Notes under the pieces: model-generated
The model's database searches: none
What the model was told of the DNA's origin: nothing
The model's input: the letters and a program-made list of their open reading frames with translations, nothing else
Program-made: the position numbers and the translations under genes
Shown: positions 18,073 through 26,910 of the stretch, in pieces
How the letters are laid out: the number at the start of each line of letters is the position of its first letter
How positions within the stretch are numbered: position 1 is the stretch's first letter
Assembly (NCBI RefSeq): GCF_016925635.1
Contig: NZ_CP070490.1
Location: 558,001 to 622,000 of the forward strand
Origin: Lysinibacillus fusiformis
GTDB lineage: Bacteria; Bacillota; Bacilli; Bacillales_A; Planococcaceae
Direction of reading: 5' to 3'
Length of the DNA: 64,000 nucleotides

Positions 18073-19581
18073 CTACTTGTTATTTCGTTTTTCATTATAG
18101 TCAACCCAGAAATCTGCACCTTTAATTCCTAGTTTACGAGGATCAAAGACTGGATCTTTTCCTTCTTTTTTCTGTTTCTCGTAATCTTTTAATGCGACAA
18201 TAGCTGGTTTCATAATAATTAAAATAGCTATAACGTTAATCCAAACCATCAGACCAAGGCCTACATCACCCATTGCCCATGCTAGACCAGACGTACGGAT
18301 TGTACCATAGAAGGCCGCAACTAAAATGGCAATTTTGGCAATCCAGATGAATACCTTTTCTGTGCTACCACTAAATAAGTAAGCAACATTTGTTTCTGCA
18401 ATATAGTAGTAAGCCATAATTGTTGTAAAGGCAAAAAAGAATAACGCTATGGCTACAAACGGAGCGCCAAAACCAGGTAATGATGAGTCAACTGCATATT
18501 GTGTATACGCAGCTCCTGCTTCAATACTTTTCGCAAAAGTCATTTGCTCATCGCCTGCTAATCCACCACTATTGAATTCTCCAACATGAATAAATGGATC
18601 TGCGCCTTCAGCTGCCTTTTCATCTTGTACATTGTACATACCCGTAAATAAAATCATAAATGCGGTAGCAGAACAAATTAATAATGTATCAATATACACA
18701 GATGCTGCTTGAACAATTCCTTGCTTAGCAGGATGCGATACTTCCGCAGCTGCCGCAGGGTGGGCCCCAGTTCCTTGACCAGCTTCATTGGAGTAAATTC
18801 CACGTTTAACACCCCAAGCAATCGCTGAACCAATAATCCCGCCAAAAATTTCTTGAGCACCAAATGCACTAGAAAAAATTAATCCGATAACTGTTGGTAC
18901 TTGTGAAATATTCATAAAAATAATGACTATTGCCATAATGATATAAGCTAATGCCATAAATGGTACAATAATTTGAGCAGCGTTTGCAATTGATTTAATA
19001 CCACCAATGATAATAGCACCTAGTAACACAACAATTATAAGTCCTGTGATCCATGTATCCAAACCGAAAGCGTTTTCAACAGCACCTGCGATGGCATTTG
19101 ACTGCACACCAGGCATCAAAATTAACATTGCAATTAAAGCAGCTACAGCAAAAATAACTGCAAACCATTTTTGACCCATTCCTTTTTCTATGTAAAAGGC
19201 CGGTCCACCACGATATTCTGTATCTTTCTCTTCTTTATAGATTTGAGCTAATGTTGACTCTACATACGAGGTAGCCGCACCAATGAAAGCGATTGCCCAC
19301 ATCCAAAAGACAGCACCAGGTCCTCCCATTCCAATTGCTGTCGCAGTACCAGCAATATTACCTGTACCTACACGTCCTGATAATGCGATAGACATTGCTT
19401 GGAAAGAGGATATTCCCTTTTCCGATTTCTCCCCTTTAAACATTAAAACAAACATATCTTTAATGTGCCTTACCTGTAGGAACCTTGTGATAATTGAGAA
19501 AAATAACCCAATCAATAAGATACCATAAATAAACCATGGTCCCCATAAAATACCATTCAACTTCTCCACAATTACATCCAT
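18073..19581 (-). CDS. AGCS-family alanine/glycine:cation symporter
   Basis: Sodium- (or proton-) coupled amino acid importer, 502 aa, the usual length of AlsT-type proteins. It has about ten helices, with the family signatures ALSGRVGTGNIAGTATAIGMGGPGA (split over residues about 66-90) and SAIAWGVKRGIYSNEAGQGTGAH (about 250-275). The C-terminal tail of about 45 residues is charged and cytoplasmic. GGAGGGG precedes the ATG. It is monocistronic. AGCS members carry alanine, glycine or glutamine; specificity cannot be read from sequence. Confidence 0.93.
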   Translation of the reverse strand: MDVIVEKLNGILWGPWFIYGILLIGLFFSIITRFLQVRHIKDMFVLMFKGEKSEKGISSFQAMSIALSGRVGTGNIAGTATAIGMGGPGAVFWMWAIAFIGAATSYVESTLAQIYKEEKDTEYRGGPAFYIEKGMGQKWFAVIFAVAALIAMLILMPGVQSNAIAGAVENAFGLDTWITGLIIVVLLGAIIIGGIKSIANAAQIIVPFMALAYIIMAIVIIFMNISQVPTVIGLIFSSAFGAQEIFGGIIGSAIAWGVKRGIYSNEAGQGTGAHPAAAAEVSHPAKQGIVQAASVYIDTLLICSATAFMILFTGMYNVQDEKAAEGADPFIHVGEFNSGGLAGDEQMTFAKSIEAGAAYTQYAVDSSLPGFGAPFVAIALFFFAFTTIMAYYYIAETNVAYLFSGSTEKVFIWIAKIAILVAAFYGTIRTSGLAWAMGDVGLGLMVWINVIAILIIMKPAIVALKDYEKQKKEGKDPVFDPRKLGIKGADFWVDYNEKRNNK

Positions 19582-19707
19582 TTTACCCCTCCAATTTAAA
19601 ATACCTTACTTTAGATCATTATAGTATTACACTTTTCAGAAAATTACAATATTATTTTTGAGTAACAATATTTAAGTAAGTAACCTAGTAAATGGAAGGG
19701 TATAAAC

Positions 19708-20514
19708 CTATTTAATTATATAACCAATTCTTCGAAGAGCATTATTAATAAAATCACGTATATACATAAAAATCTCTTCACGCTCTCCCTCATGAAATAA
19801 ATTATGATAACAATTTTCCCATTCTTTAAACTGAAATTCCGTAAATTCTTGTTGATGTAGCCAGTTTCGAGTTTGGCGTGTGTCCGTAATTTTATCTTTC
19901 TCAGCCGTCATAATGAGCATAGGCATATTTGGCATTTCACCTTTAGGCAGCATCACTAAATTTTTCATCATCTGCTGAAGCTCTCGATACCATTTCACAG
20001 AAACAACAGACATGAGCGGTACATCATCTTTCATTTCTTCTCTACCTTCAACATTACGCGTTAACTTTTCTAAAGTAATGTCATGTGTCAATTTGACATT
20101 AGCTGTTAATGCACTTAAACTCGTTAAAGCATTTGTTAATTTACCTGGTAATAGCTTTAGTTGCAACCAAGGTGATGTTAAAATAATACCCGCACATTCA
20201 TATTGCCTCTTTTGCATTGTATGGAGAATTAATGTTGCGCCTAGCCCATGCCCTATTACAAAAGTTGGCAAATTATATGAAAAAGCATTCTCAATTAGGT
20301 TTCTTGTATATTTATTGTACAATTTGAAGTCCTCATCATGGACACGGGCAAACCTTGCATCCACCCCATGATTCGGTAAATCTCCCATGACTATGTGGAA
20401 GCCTTCCAATCTTAATTTTTCTATCAGCCATGCGTACCAACGGTGATTTTCATAAGCACCATGAAGAATAGCAATCACAGCTTTTGCTTGTCCATCAGCT
20501 TCCCATTTCCACAT
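19708..20514 (-). CDS. YtpA-like alpha/beta hydrolase lacking the nucleophile serine
   Basis: Serine aminopeptidase S33/lysophospholipase-type fold, 268 aa, resembling B. subtilis YtpA in length, N-terminus and position next to ytoA. The nucleophile elbow, GHSMG in YtpA, reads GHGLG here (residues 88-92): the codon at residue 90 is GGG, glycine. The other triad positions look intact: Asp207 in EKDKITD and His237 in CYHNLFHE. The protein is otherwise full length without frameshift. Either it has lost hydrolase activity and acts as a binding or regulatory protein, or it uses another residue. YtpA itself is a phospholipase involved in bacilysocin synthesis; that function should not be transferred. 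Confidence 0.85.
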   Translation of the reverse strand: MWKWEADGQAKAVIAILHGAYENHRWYAWLIEKLRLEGFHIVMGDLPNHGVDARFARVHDEDFKLYNKYTRNLIENAFSYNLPTFVIGHGLGATLILHTMQKRQYECAGIILTSPWLQLKLLPGKLTNALTSLSALTANVKLTHDITLEKLTRNVEGREEMKDDVPLMSVVSVKWYRELQQMMKNLVMLPKGEMPNMPMLIMTAEKDKITDTRQTRNWLHQQEFTEFQFKEWENCYHNLFHEGEREEIFMYIRDFINNALRRIGYIIK

Positions 20515-20648
20515 TTACATAGTCCTCCTAAAAAATAATTACACTTTAATTATAGCGAAATAAATAGCACATTTTAATTTTATATTTCCATAAAGTTGCG
20601 TATTTGATACGATAATACTACATTATAGAAAGAAAAGAGGCGATTTTC

Positions 20649-21161
20649 ATGATTTATCCATTTAAAGATAAAATGCCAAAGATCGATCCGTCTGTTTTCA
20701 TTGCTGATTACGCAACTGTTACGGGCGACGTAACAATTGGTGCCGAAACCACTATTTGGTTTAATACGGTTATTCGTGGTGATGTTTCCCCAACGATTAT
20801 TGGTAAACGTGTCAGTATCCAGGATCTTTGCTGCTTACACCAAAGCCCAAAATATCCACTCATTATTGAAGATGAGGTAACAGTTGGACACCAAGTCACT
20901 TTACATAGTTGTACAATTCGCAAAAATGCCTTAATTGGTATGGGTTCCATTATTTTAGACGGAGCTGAGATTGGAGAAGGTGCATTTATTGGAGCAGGAA
21001 GCCTAGTACCTCCTGGTAAAGTCATTCCTCCGAATAGTTTAGCATTAGGTCGTCCAGCAAAAGTTGTCCGTGAATTAAATGCAGAAGATAAAGAGGATAT
21101 GGAACGCATCGTACGAGAATACGCAGAAAAAGGTCAATACTATAAATCGCTTCAGAAATAA
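20649..21161 (+). CDS. ytoA: gamma-carbonic-anhydrase-family hexapeptide-repeat protein
   Basis: Left-handed beta-helix protein, 170 aa. Imperfect hexapeptide repeats run from about residue 15 to 135 (for example VTGDVTIGAETTIWFNTVIRG split by short loops), ending in a C-terminal helix. Metal-ligand histidines of the gamma class are seen in VGHQVTLHS (about residues 80-88) plus LHQSP near 60. It forms a trimer with zinc or iron between subunits in relatives. Catalysis of CO2 hydration is not certain for the YtoA subgroup. Order ytpA-ytoA-metK matches B. subtilis. Confidence 0.9.
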   Translation: MIYPFKDKMPKIDPSVFIADYATVTGDVTIGAETTIWFNTVIRGDVSPTIIGKRVSIQDLCCLHQSPKYPLIIEDEVTVGHQVTLHSCTIRKNALIGMGSIILDGAEIGEGAFIGAGSLVPPGKVIPPNSLALGRPAKVVRELNAEDKEDMERIVREYAEKGQYYKSLQK

Positions 21162-21197
21162 CTAACATACACAAAAAATCAATACTAACGAAAAAAT

Positions 21198-21252
21198 CCC
21201 TCGCGTTTCCGTGTAACGAATTTGTTCACGAATCCTAGCGAGGCATTTTTTG
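21198..21252 (+). terminator. terminator of ytoA
   Basis: Stem built on CCTCGC / GCGAGG with an inner GTG...CAC pairing, followed by TTTTTTGT. Confidence 0.65.
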
Positions 21253-21261
21253 TAAAAAAAC

Positions 21262-21285
21262 AAAAGGGGCAATGTTGCCCCTTTT
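21262..21285 (-). terminator. terminator near the metK 3' side
   Basis: Stem AAAAGGGGCA / TGCCCCTTTT, four-base loop; T-rich on the minus strand (seven T after the stem) so best read as the metK terminator. Confidence 0.7.
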
Positions 21286-21340
21286 CTTATTAATACATTA
21301 GAATAATTTTCTAACGACTTCATTACTTTAGTTCAATAGT

Positions 21341-22537
21341 TTATAAACGTGCTTTTTCTCGTAGTGCATCTGCTTTATCAATTTGTTCCCATGGTACATT
21401 TAAATCTGTACGACCAAAATGTCCATACGCAGCCGTTTGTTTATAAATTGGACGACGTAAATCAAGCATTTTAATGATACCTGCTGGGCGTAAATCGAAT
21501 AGCTCGCGTACCCATTCTACGATCTCACTTTCTTTCGCTTTACCTGTACCAAATGTATCTACCGCAATAGAAACAGGTTGAGCTACGCCAATTGCATAGG
21601 CAAGTTGTACTTCAGCACGTTCTGCTAAGCCCGCTGCTACGATATTTTTCGCTACATAACGTGCCGCATATGCAGCTGAACGGTCTACCTTTGTTGCATC
21701 CTTACCAGAGAATGCACCACCACCGTGACGTGCATAACCACCGTATGTATCAACAATGATTTTACGTCCTGTTAAACCAGCATCTCCTTTTGGCCCACCG
21801 ATTACGAAACGGCCAGTTGGGTTGATGAAGTATTTCGTGTTAGCATCTAATAATTCACTTGGCACGACTGGAGCAATAACAAATTCTTTTAAATCCGCTT
21901 GAATTTGTTCGAGTGTTGCTTCTTCATCATGCTGTGTTGAAATAACAATTGTATCCACGCGAACGGGTACATTATTGTCATCATATTCAATCGTTACTTG
22001 CGTTTTCCCATCAGGACGTAAATAGGCAAGTTCACCTGATTTACGTACTTCTGTTAAACGGCGTGCTAATTTGTGTGCTAAGCTAATTGGTAATGGCATT
22101 AGCTCTGGTGTTTCATTACATGCATAGCCAAACATTAAGCCTTGGTCACCAGCACCTATTGCTTCAATATCCGCATCTGTCATAGAGCCTTCACGTGCCT
22201 CTAATGCTTGATCAACACCTTGTGCAATATCAGGTGATTGTTCACCAATCGCCACAAGCACCGCTAAGTTTTCAGCATCAAAGCCATATTTACCTCGTGT
22301 GTAGCCTATTTCTGCCACAGTGTCACGAACAATACCTTTAATATCTACGTAAGTAGAGGTAGTAATTTCTCCTGCTACTAATACTAACCCTGTTGTTACA
22401 GTTGTTTCACACGCTACACGTGCATTTGGATCTTCTGCTAAAATAGCATCTAAAATGGCATCCGAGATTTGGTCACAAATCTTATCTGGATGTCCTTCTG
22501 TTACACTCTCTGATGTAAACAGTCGACGGTTTGTCAT
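21341..22537 (-). CDS. metK: S-adenosylmethionine synthetase
   Basis: Makes S-adenosylmethionine from methionine and ATP, 398 aa, normal length. Signatures are [21 protein letters not shown] split at the N-terminus (the catalytic His in EGHPDK near residue 17), [13 protein letters not shown] (about 118-130) and [19 protein letters not shown] (about 272-290), the P-loop-like motif. GGAGGAAAACC precedes the ATG. Expression is controlled by a SAM-I riboswitch about 200 bases upstream, with its own promoter at 22930-22958, giving product feedback. Confidence 0.98.
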   Translation of the reverse strand: MTNRRLFTSESVTEGHPDKICDQISDAILDAILAEDPNARVACETTVTTGLVLVAGEITTSTYVDIKGIVRDTVAEIGYTRGKYGFDAENLAVLVAIGEQSPDIAQGVDQALEAREGSMTDADIEAIGAGDQGLMFGYACNETPELMPLPISLAHKLARRLTEVRKSGELAYLRPDGKTQVTIEYDDNNVPVRVDTIVISTQHDEEATLEQIQADLKEFVIAPVVPSELLDANTKYFINPTGRFVIGGPKGDAGLTGRKIIVDTYGGYARHGGGAFSGKDATKVDRSAAYAARYVAKNIVAAGLAERAEVQLAYAIGVAQPVSIAVDTFGTGKAKESEIVEWVRELFDLRPAGIIKMLDLRRPIYKQTAAYGHFGRTDLNVPWEQIDKADALREKARL

Positions 22538-22732
22538 TTGGTTTTCCTCCTAAATACTCTTACAATAAGTAGTTGTGTATGAATACGGTACTCATTACCC
22601 ATGTCAAGTCCGCTCCTAAGGATTGAACTCTCAAGCCGTTACTGCTGCTTTTAACACGAGGATTTCGAAAGATCCGTCATTATAATAAGGAAAGAACTAC
22701 ATATACTTACCTTTACATTGATTTTTAACAAT

Positions 22733-22772
22733 AAAAAAATCCTTTTCTCACGTTACTTTACATGAGGAAAGG
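22733..22772 (-). terminator. SAM-I riboswitch expression-platform terminator
   Basis: On the minus strand CCTTTCCTCATG pairs with CGTGAGAAAAGG and is followed by seven T. It forms when SAM is bound, ending transcription about 195 bases before the metK start. Confidence 0.9.
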
Positions 22773-22795
22773 AATAATGACTGCGTAACCTTTCA

Positions 22796-22914
22796 CTCTT
22801 ATCGTTCAAGGGATGTTCCCTTGCATCAGGTTGGCACCAACGCATGTCGTGAAATAGTTCATGCAGGTTGCCGGGTTTCACAGGGCCTGACCCTCCACCA
22901 GCTCGGGATAAGAG
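22796..22914 (-). promoter_or_regulatory. SAM-I (S-box) riboswitch aptamer
   Basis: The minus strand contains all S-box landmarks in order: P1 strand CTCTTATC, CCGAGCTGGTGGAGGG, CAGGCCCTGTGAAACCCGG with GCAACC, GGTGCCAACCTGATGCA, and the P1 partner GATAAGAG (22797-22804). It controls metK. It is read from a promoter at 22930-22958. Confidence 0.96.
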
Positions 22915-22929
22915 TATCCGTTCAATCTC

Positions 22930-22958
22930 ATGTTACTGAAAAGGTCGAACGTTGTCAA
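22930..22958 (-). promoter_or_regulatory. sigma-A promoter of the metK riboswitch transcript
   Basis: Perfect -35 TTGACA (minus strand, 22953-22958), 17-bp spacer, -10 TAACAT (22930-22935), 15-20 bp before P1 of the aptamer. The rest of 22959-23303 is AT-rich intergenic DNA containing the divergent pckA promoter, which I could not place with confidence; TATACT at 23230-23235 is a possible -10. Confidence 0.7.
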
Positions 22959-23303
22959 ATATTTTCTTATGTATTACTGTATAAAAAGGAAAGAACAGAT
23001 TAAACAAAAACTTTTCATACTTGGATGATGATGTAAATAGAAGCAAATTAATCCCTACAACATACCTAGCTACTTGTGGTAACATATGTGTGGCTCAATT
23101 TTCGCGCCTAATTACTGTAGGATTGATGGTATTCTACTCGAAAAACATTATTTTTTGTCAGTTTATTGAAAAGTGATAAAAACTCTAAAATAATTTCTTA
23201 ATTAGTATAGATTATTTAAGCAATTGTGTTATACTATTTTTGAAATTAAGAAAAAATCCCTCTAAATCAAGGGAATACTATAAAAAAGGATGGTATTTAA
23301 TCG

Positions 23304-24890
23304 ATGAATTCAGTAGAAATTGCAAACGAACTGAAGGAATTATTAAACGGCGGTAACATTAATGTTCAACTTTCAGTACCACAATTAGCAGAAAAAGCTA
23401 CCTCTCGTGGTGAAGCAATGTTAACAGTAGATGGCGCAGTTCGTGCAGAAACTGGCAAATACACTGGTCGTTCACCTAAAGATAAATATACGGTAGAAGA
23501 AGAAAGCACAAAAGATCAAATTGACTGGGGTAAAGTCAACCAACCAATCTCCTCTGAAGTGTTCGATAACCTATACGTAAAAGTAATAAAATATTTAAAA
23601 GAACGTGACGAGTTATTCGTATTCAAAGGCTTTGCAGGTGCTGACAAAGATTCACAATTAAGCATTCAAGTCATTAATGAATACGCTTGGCACAATCTTT
23701 TTGCTCATCAATTATTTATCCGTCCAACAGCAGATGAATTAGCTTCTCATGTTGCCGACTTCACTGTCATCTCAGCTCCTAACTTTAAAGCAGATCCTGC
23801 GGTTGATGGTACTGCTTCTGAAACATTCATCATCGTATCACTTGAAAAGAAAATTATCTTAATTGGTGGTACTGAATATGCTGGTGAAATGAAAAAATCT
23901 ATCTTCGGTATCATGAACTACTTATTACCACAACAAGGTATTCTTTCAATGCACTGCTCAGCAAACGTTGGTGAAGCTGGCGATGTGGCATTATTCTTCG
24001 GTCTATCTGGTACTGGTAAAACGACATTATCAGCTGATCCAGATCGTAAGCTAATCGGTGACGATGAACACGGTTGGTCTGCTAATGGTGTGTTCAACAT
24101 TGAGGGTGGTTGCTATGCAAAAACAATCAACCTTTCTGCTGAAAAAGAACCAGAAATCTACAATGCAATCCGCTTCGGCTCTGTTTTAGAAAACGTAGCT
24201 GTTGATCCAGAAACTCGTATTTGTGACTATGATGATGGTTCACTAACAGAAAATACACGTGTAGCTTATCCAATCCAATACATCGAAAATATTGTTGATC
24301 CTTCTGTTGCAGGTCATCCAAAAACAATCATCTTCCTAACAGCTGATGCATTTGGCGTGTTACCTCCAATCAGTAAATTAACAAAAGAGCAAGCAATGTA
24401 TCACTTCCTAAGTGGTTTCACTTCTAAACTTGCTGGAACTGAACGTGGTGTTACTGAGCCAGAACCAGTATTCTCTACTTGCTTCGGTTCACCATTCCTT
24501 CCACTTCCTGCAACAGTATACGCAGAAATGTTAGGACAAAAAATTGACGAGCACGGCGCACAAGTATTCCTAGTGAACACTGGTTGGACTGGTGGCGAAT
24601 ATGGTACAGGTAGCCGTATGAAACTTTCTTACACACGTACAATGGTACGTGCAGCAATCGATGGTAAATTAGCAGGTGTTGAAACGACACAAGATGCTGT
24701 GTTTGGTTTACACATTCCAACAGCGGTTGAAGGTGTACCTTCAGAAGTGTTAAACCCTCGTGAAGCTTGGGCAGATAAAGCTGCATATGATGCAAAAGCT
24801 GCTGAGCTTGCAGGCTTATTCAACGAAAACTTCAAGAAATTCTCAAACGTTTCTGAAGCCATCACTACACTTGGTGGCCCATTAAAATAA
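23304..24890 (+). CDS. pckA: phosphoenolpyruvate carboxykinase (ATP)
   Basis: Gluconeogenic enzyme converting oxaloacetate and ATP to phosphoenolpyruvate, 528 aa, normal length. The kinase-1a P-loop is [11 protein letters not shown] (about residues 234-244), kinase-2/metal site is LIGDDEHGW (about 250-258), and the substrate motif near residue 65 is GRSPKDKY. It is monocistronic and divergent from metK as in B. subtilis. Codon use here is strongly biased towards a few codons, suggesting high expression. Confidence 0.98.
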   Translation: MNSVEIANELKELLNGGNINVQLSVPQLAEKATSRGEAMLTVDGAVRAETGKYTGRSPKDKYTVEEESTKDQIDWGKVNQPISSEVFDNLYVKVIKYLKERDELFVFKGFAGADKDSQLSIQVINEYAWHNLFAHQLFIRPTADELASHVADFTVISAPNFKADPAVDGTASETFIIVSLEKKIILIGGTEYAGEMKKSIFGIMNYLLPQQGILSMHCSANVGEAGDVALFFGLSGTGKTTLSADPDRKLIGDDEHGWSANGVFNIEGGCYAKTINLSAEKEPEIYNAIRFGSVLENVAVDPETRICDYDDGSLTENTRVAYPIQYIENIVDPSVAGHPKTIIFLTADAFGVLPPISKLTKEQAMYHFLSGFTSKLAGTERGVTEPEPVFSTCFGSPFLPLPATVYAEMLGQKIDEHGAQVFLVNTGWTGGEYGTGSRMKLSYTRTMVRAAIDGKLAGVETTQDAVFGLHIPTAVEGVPSEVLNPREAWADKAAYDAKAAELAGLFNENFKKFSNVSEAITTLGGPLK

Positions 24891-24904
24891 CGACTAAATA
24901 AAAA

Positions 24905-24943
24905 ACAAAGGGAACAAATTATTCGTTCCCTTTGTCTTTTTGT
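24905..24943 (+). terminator. terminator of pckA
   Basis: Stem ACAAAGGGAAC / GTTCCCTTTGT followed by a T-rich tract, 15 bp after the stop codon. Confidence 0.85.
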
Positions 24944-24956
24944 TTTCTTCTATGCT

Positions 24957-25733
24957 TTATTGTTGTTTCATCCACTTGCAAAGAGCACGAACAGTTTCAC
25001 GATTTTTTGCTGGTGGATATTGATGTGCGTAGTTAAGATCATACCACGTTTCGAATGATTTATTTGCATCCTCTAAAAAAAATGCCAACTGTCTGGCATG
25101 TTCTATATCCACATTTTCATCACGATAGCCATGAATGATCAGTACAGGGGCTGTTATCTGCTCTATCTCAAATAGTGGCGTTCGCGCATCATACGCTTCT
25201 GGGACACGATTCGGTGTTCCTCCAATAATGCGCTTCATCATCCTTCGCATATCTGTGCGTTCCCAATAAGTGGCCGTTGCATCCGAAACACCTGCCCATG
25301 TCACAACAGAAGTAATATCTTTTCTTAAAATGGCTGTCCAAAGAGCCATAATTCCCCCACGAGAAAAGCCAAAAACATGGATATTGTCATTACAGTATTG
25401 CTTGAGTACATCTACGGCATAGACAGCATCATAACGATCTGCCCCTGCAAACTCGTCTCGACCCTCTCCACCACGATTTCCACGATAGTATGGGGCAAAG
25501 ACGATAAAGCCCTGCGCCGCAAATTGGGCAATACGAGAGGGTCTTACCATTCCAATGCTTTGCATGCCACCTCTTAAATATAAAAAGCCATCATATGTAC
25601 CTTCTGTCTTTGGTTCCGCTAATAATCCTTTTATACGTAAGCCCTGTGATAGATAGGTTATTTCTGTTAGTCGTATGGCTGGATTGGGTGAGGGATAGGC
25701 ACGTTTTTCCACAATTTCACCATTGTATGTCAC
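24957..25733 (-). CDS. ytmA: YtmA-like S9-type alpha/beta hydrolase
   Basis: Prolyl-oligopeptidase-family hydrolase, 258 aa. The nucleophile elbow is GFSRGG (Ser124), the acid Asp205 in GYRDENVD and the base His237 in NYAHQYP, so the triad is complete. The oxyanion region is YLRGGMQSIG near residue 52. There is no signal peptide, so it is cytoplasmic; substrate is unknown. Its start overlaps the end of the Nudix gene by 17 bp, so both come from one transcript. pckA-ytmA neighbourhood matches B. subtilis. Confidence 0.85.
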   Translation of the reverse strand: MTYNGEIVEKRAYPSPNPAIRLTEITYLSQGLRIKGLLAEPKTEGTYDGFLYLRGGMQSIGMVRPSRIAQFAAQGFIVFAPYYRGNRGGEGRDEFAGADRYDAVYAVDVLKQYCNDNIHVFGFSRGGIMALWTAILRKDITSVVTWAGVSDATATYWERTDMRRMMKRIIGGTPNRVPEAYDARTPLFEIEQITAPVLIIHGYRDENVDIEHARQLAFFLEDANKSFETWYDLNYAHQYPPAKNRETVRALCKWMKQQ

Positions 25734-26184
25734 GGTCTTTCAACTCCTCCAGCATTTTCTTCATCCCCTCATCCTTCATATGAAAACTCAAGTTAGGATG
25801 CTGGGTAAATTCTTCATCTGTTAACCAAAGCATGCCTGACGTTTCTAAATCAAATTCTATGTCCTCTTGCACTAAAAATTGTGCAGTGAAAACGGTTTTA
25901 CAAAAAACGATTTCATCATGCACTGCATACTCTGCGAACCATTGAAGATTTTTCACATGAACACCCGTTTCTTCAAAAACTTCTCGAATCGCCGCCTCCT
26001 CTAATGTTTCGCCCTCTTCTAATTTCCCCCCTGGTACTTCTACACCACGTCGTTTATGAACCGTACATAACCATTTATTTTCATGCTTTAAAAGGACAAG
26101 GACGTGTTTAGGTTCTACTTTAAATTCGCCTCTTGTAAAACTCAAATCTACTTGTAGGCCATGTAAATCTGTAAATGTTAACAT
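25717..26184 (-). CDS. ytkD: Nudix hydrolase, YtkD-like nucleoside triphosphatase
   Basis: 155 aa from the chosen start. A 12-residue longer in-frame reading exists (start 26220), but GAGG lies about nine bases before the ATG at 26184 and YtkD aligns from there (MLTFTDLHGLQVDLSF). The Nudix box GX5EX7REVXEEXG is complete in GGKLEEGETLEEAAIREVFEETG (about residues 53-75, split by glycines). YtkD-type enzymes clean up oxidised nucleotides such as 8-oxo-dGTP and other NTPs. It is the first gene of a two-gene unit with ytmA. Confidence 0.85.
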   Translation of the reverse strand: MLTFTDLHGLQVDLSFTRGEFKVEPKHVLVLLKHENKWLCTVHKRRGVEVPGGKLEEGETLEEAAIREVFEETGVHVKNLQWFAEYAVHDEIVFCKTVFTAQFLVQEDIEFDLETSGMLWLTDEEFTQHPNLSFHMKDEGMKKMLEELKDRDIQW

Positions 26185-26361
26185 CTCTTCAACCTCACGT
26201 TCTTTCTTGTTGCAAAACAAAAGTTACTCTCTTCTTCATTACTTCTATATTTATGGACAGAATTTAATCATCATTCCTATTCCTATCTATAATAACTATA
26301 GTGTAATTCTACAAAGACAAGCAACTCTAAACTACAGTCTGGTAAAGCATGTAAAAAGGCA

Positions 26362-26523
26362 ACTTTGCAAGGTGAGGGGTTGATTTCCGTTCCGCCAGCG
26401 TCCTTTCCAGGGGGCGTCCGATGAGCCGCTTCACTCACTTCCGTTCGCTCCAGGGTCTCATCTGTGACGCTAAATCCCCTAGGAGTAACGCTAGCTCCAC
26501 TCCAATCAACCATTCTGCAAAGT
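26362..26523. repeat. GC-rich intergenic repeat, copy A
   Basis: A GC-rich segment in otherwise AT-rich DNA. Its ends are inverted repeats: ACTTTGCA (26362-26369) with TGCAAAGT (26516-26523), and inside them GGTTGATT / AATCAACC. The interior shares blocks with copy B at 26697-26848 in opposite orientation (TTGGAGTGGAG, GAACGG, GGAAAG, ACGGAAAT). Such elements are scattered through Bacillaceae intergenic regions. The open frames over it (26283-26561) have no coding character. Confidence 0.75.
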
Positions 26524-26696
26524 GTCTTTTCCTTATCTTTCATACTAGCCGTAGTGAACAAAATAACCCATTATTTGTATGATTAGAGAATCGATAGGCT
26601 CTTATTTTCAATGTGGAGAAGTGATACGTGACAACAACTCTTCATAAAAAGTAGTGAACACCTTCCCTTTATTTGAAAACCTTTGCTAAAAAGGTA

Positions 26697-26848
26697 ACAC
26701 TTTTGTGGGTTGGAGTGGAGGGCTACTTGACTCCCGTAGGATAGCAAGACAGGCAAAACTCTAAACGGAACGGTAGCGGAGGAAGCGATTCGGCGCTCAC
26801 CCACAGGAAAGCAAGTAGCCTGCAACGGAAATTCATTTCTACCTTTCA
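26697..26848. repeat. GC-rich intergenic repeat, copy B (inverted relative to A)
   Basis: Begins ACACTTTTGTGGGTTGGAGT and ends near ACGGAAATTCATTTCTACC. Aligned with the reverse complement of copy A it keeps the terminal blocks and several internal ones, with substitutions and small indels between them. No transposase is present; it could be a non-autonomous element or structured RNA. The stretch 26524-26696 between the copies has nothing further except a repeated GTAGTGAACA at 26551 and 26651. Confidence 0.7.
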
Positions 26849-26876
26849 ATTGACTGTTTTGTTTTTCAACAACATA

Positions 26877-26910
26877 GAAAAGCGTGCTTCCTAGGAAGAC
26901 ACGCTTTTCT
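26877..26910 (-). terminator. terminator of the aminopeptidase gene
   Basis: Stem GAAAAGCGTG / CACGCTTTTC with a 13-base loop containing a second small pairing; it directly abuts the stop codon. Confidence 0.75.

Noticed and set aside
22821..23003. Plus-strand open frame
   Set aside because: It lies on the complement of the SAM-I riboswitch and its promoter, so it is a chance frame.
23230..23235. TATACT as pckA -10 element
   Set aside because: No acceptable -35 sequence lies 16-18 bp upstream, so the promoter is not called.
26283..26849. Two minus-strand open frames over the GC-rich elements
   Set aside because: They coincide with the non-coding repeat copies, have no ribosome site and their translations resemble no protein.
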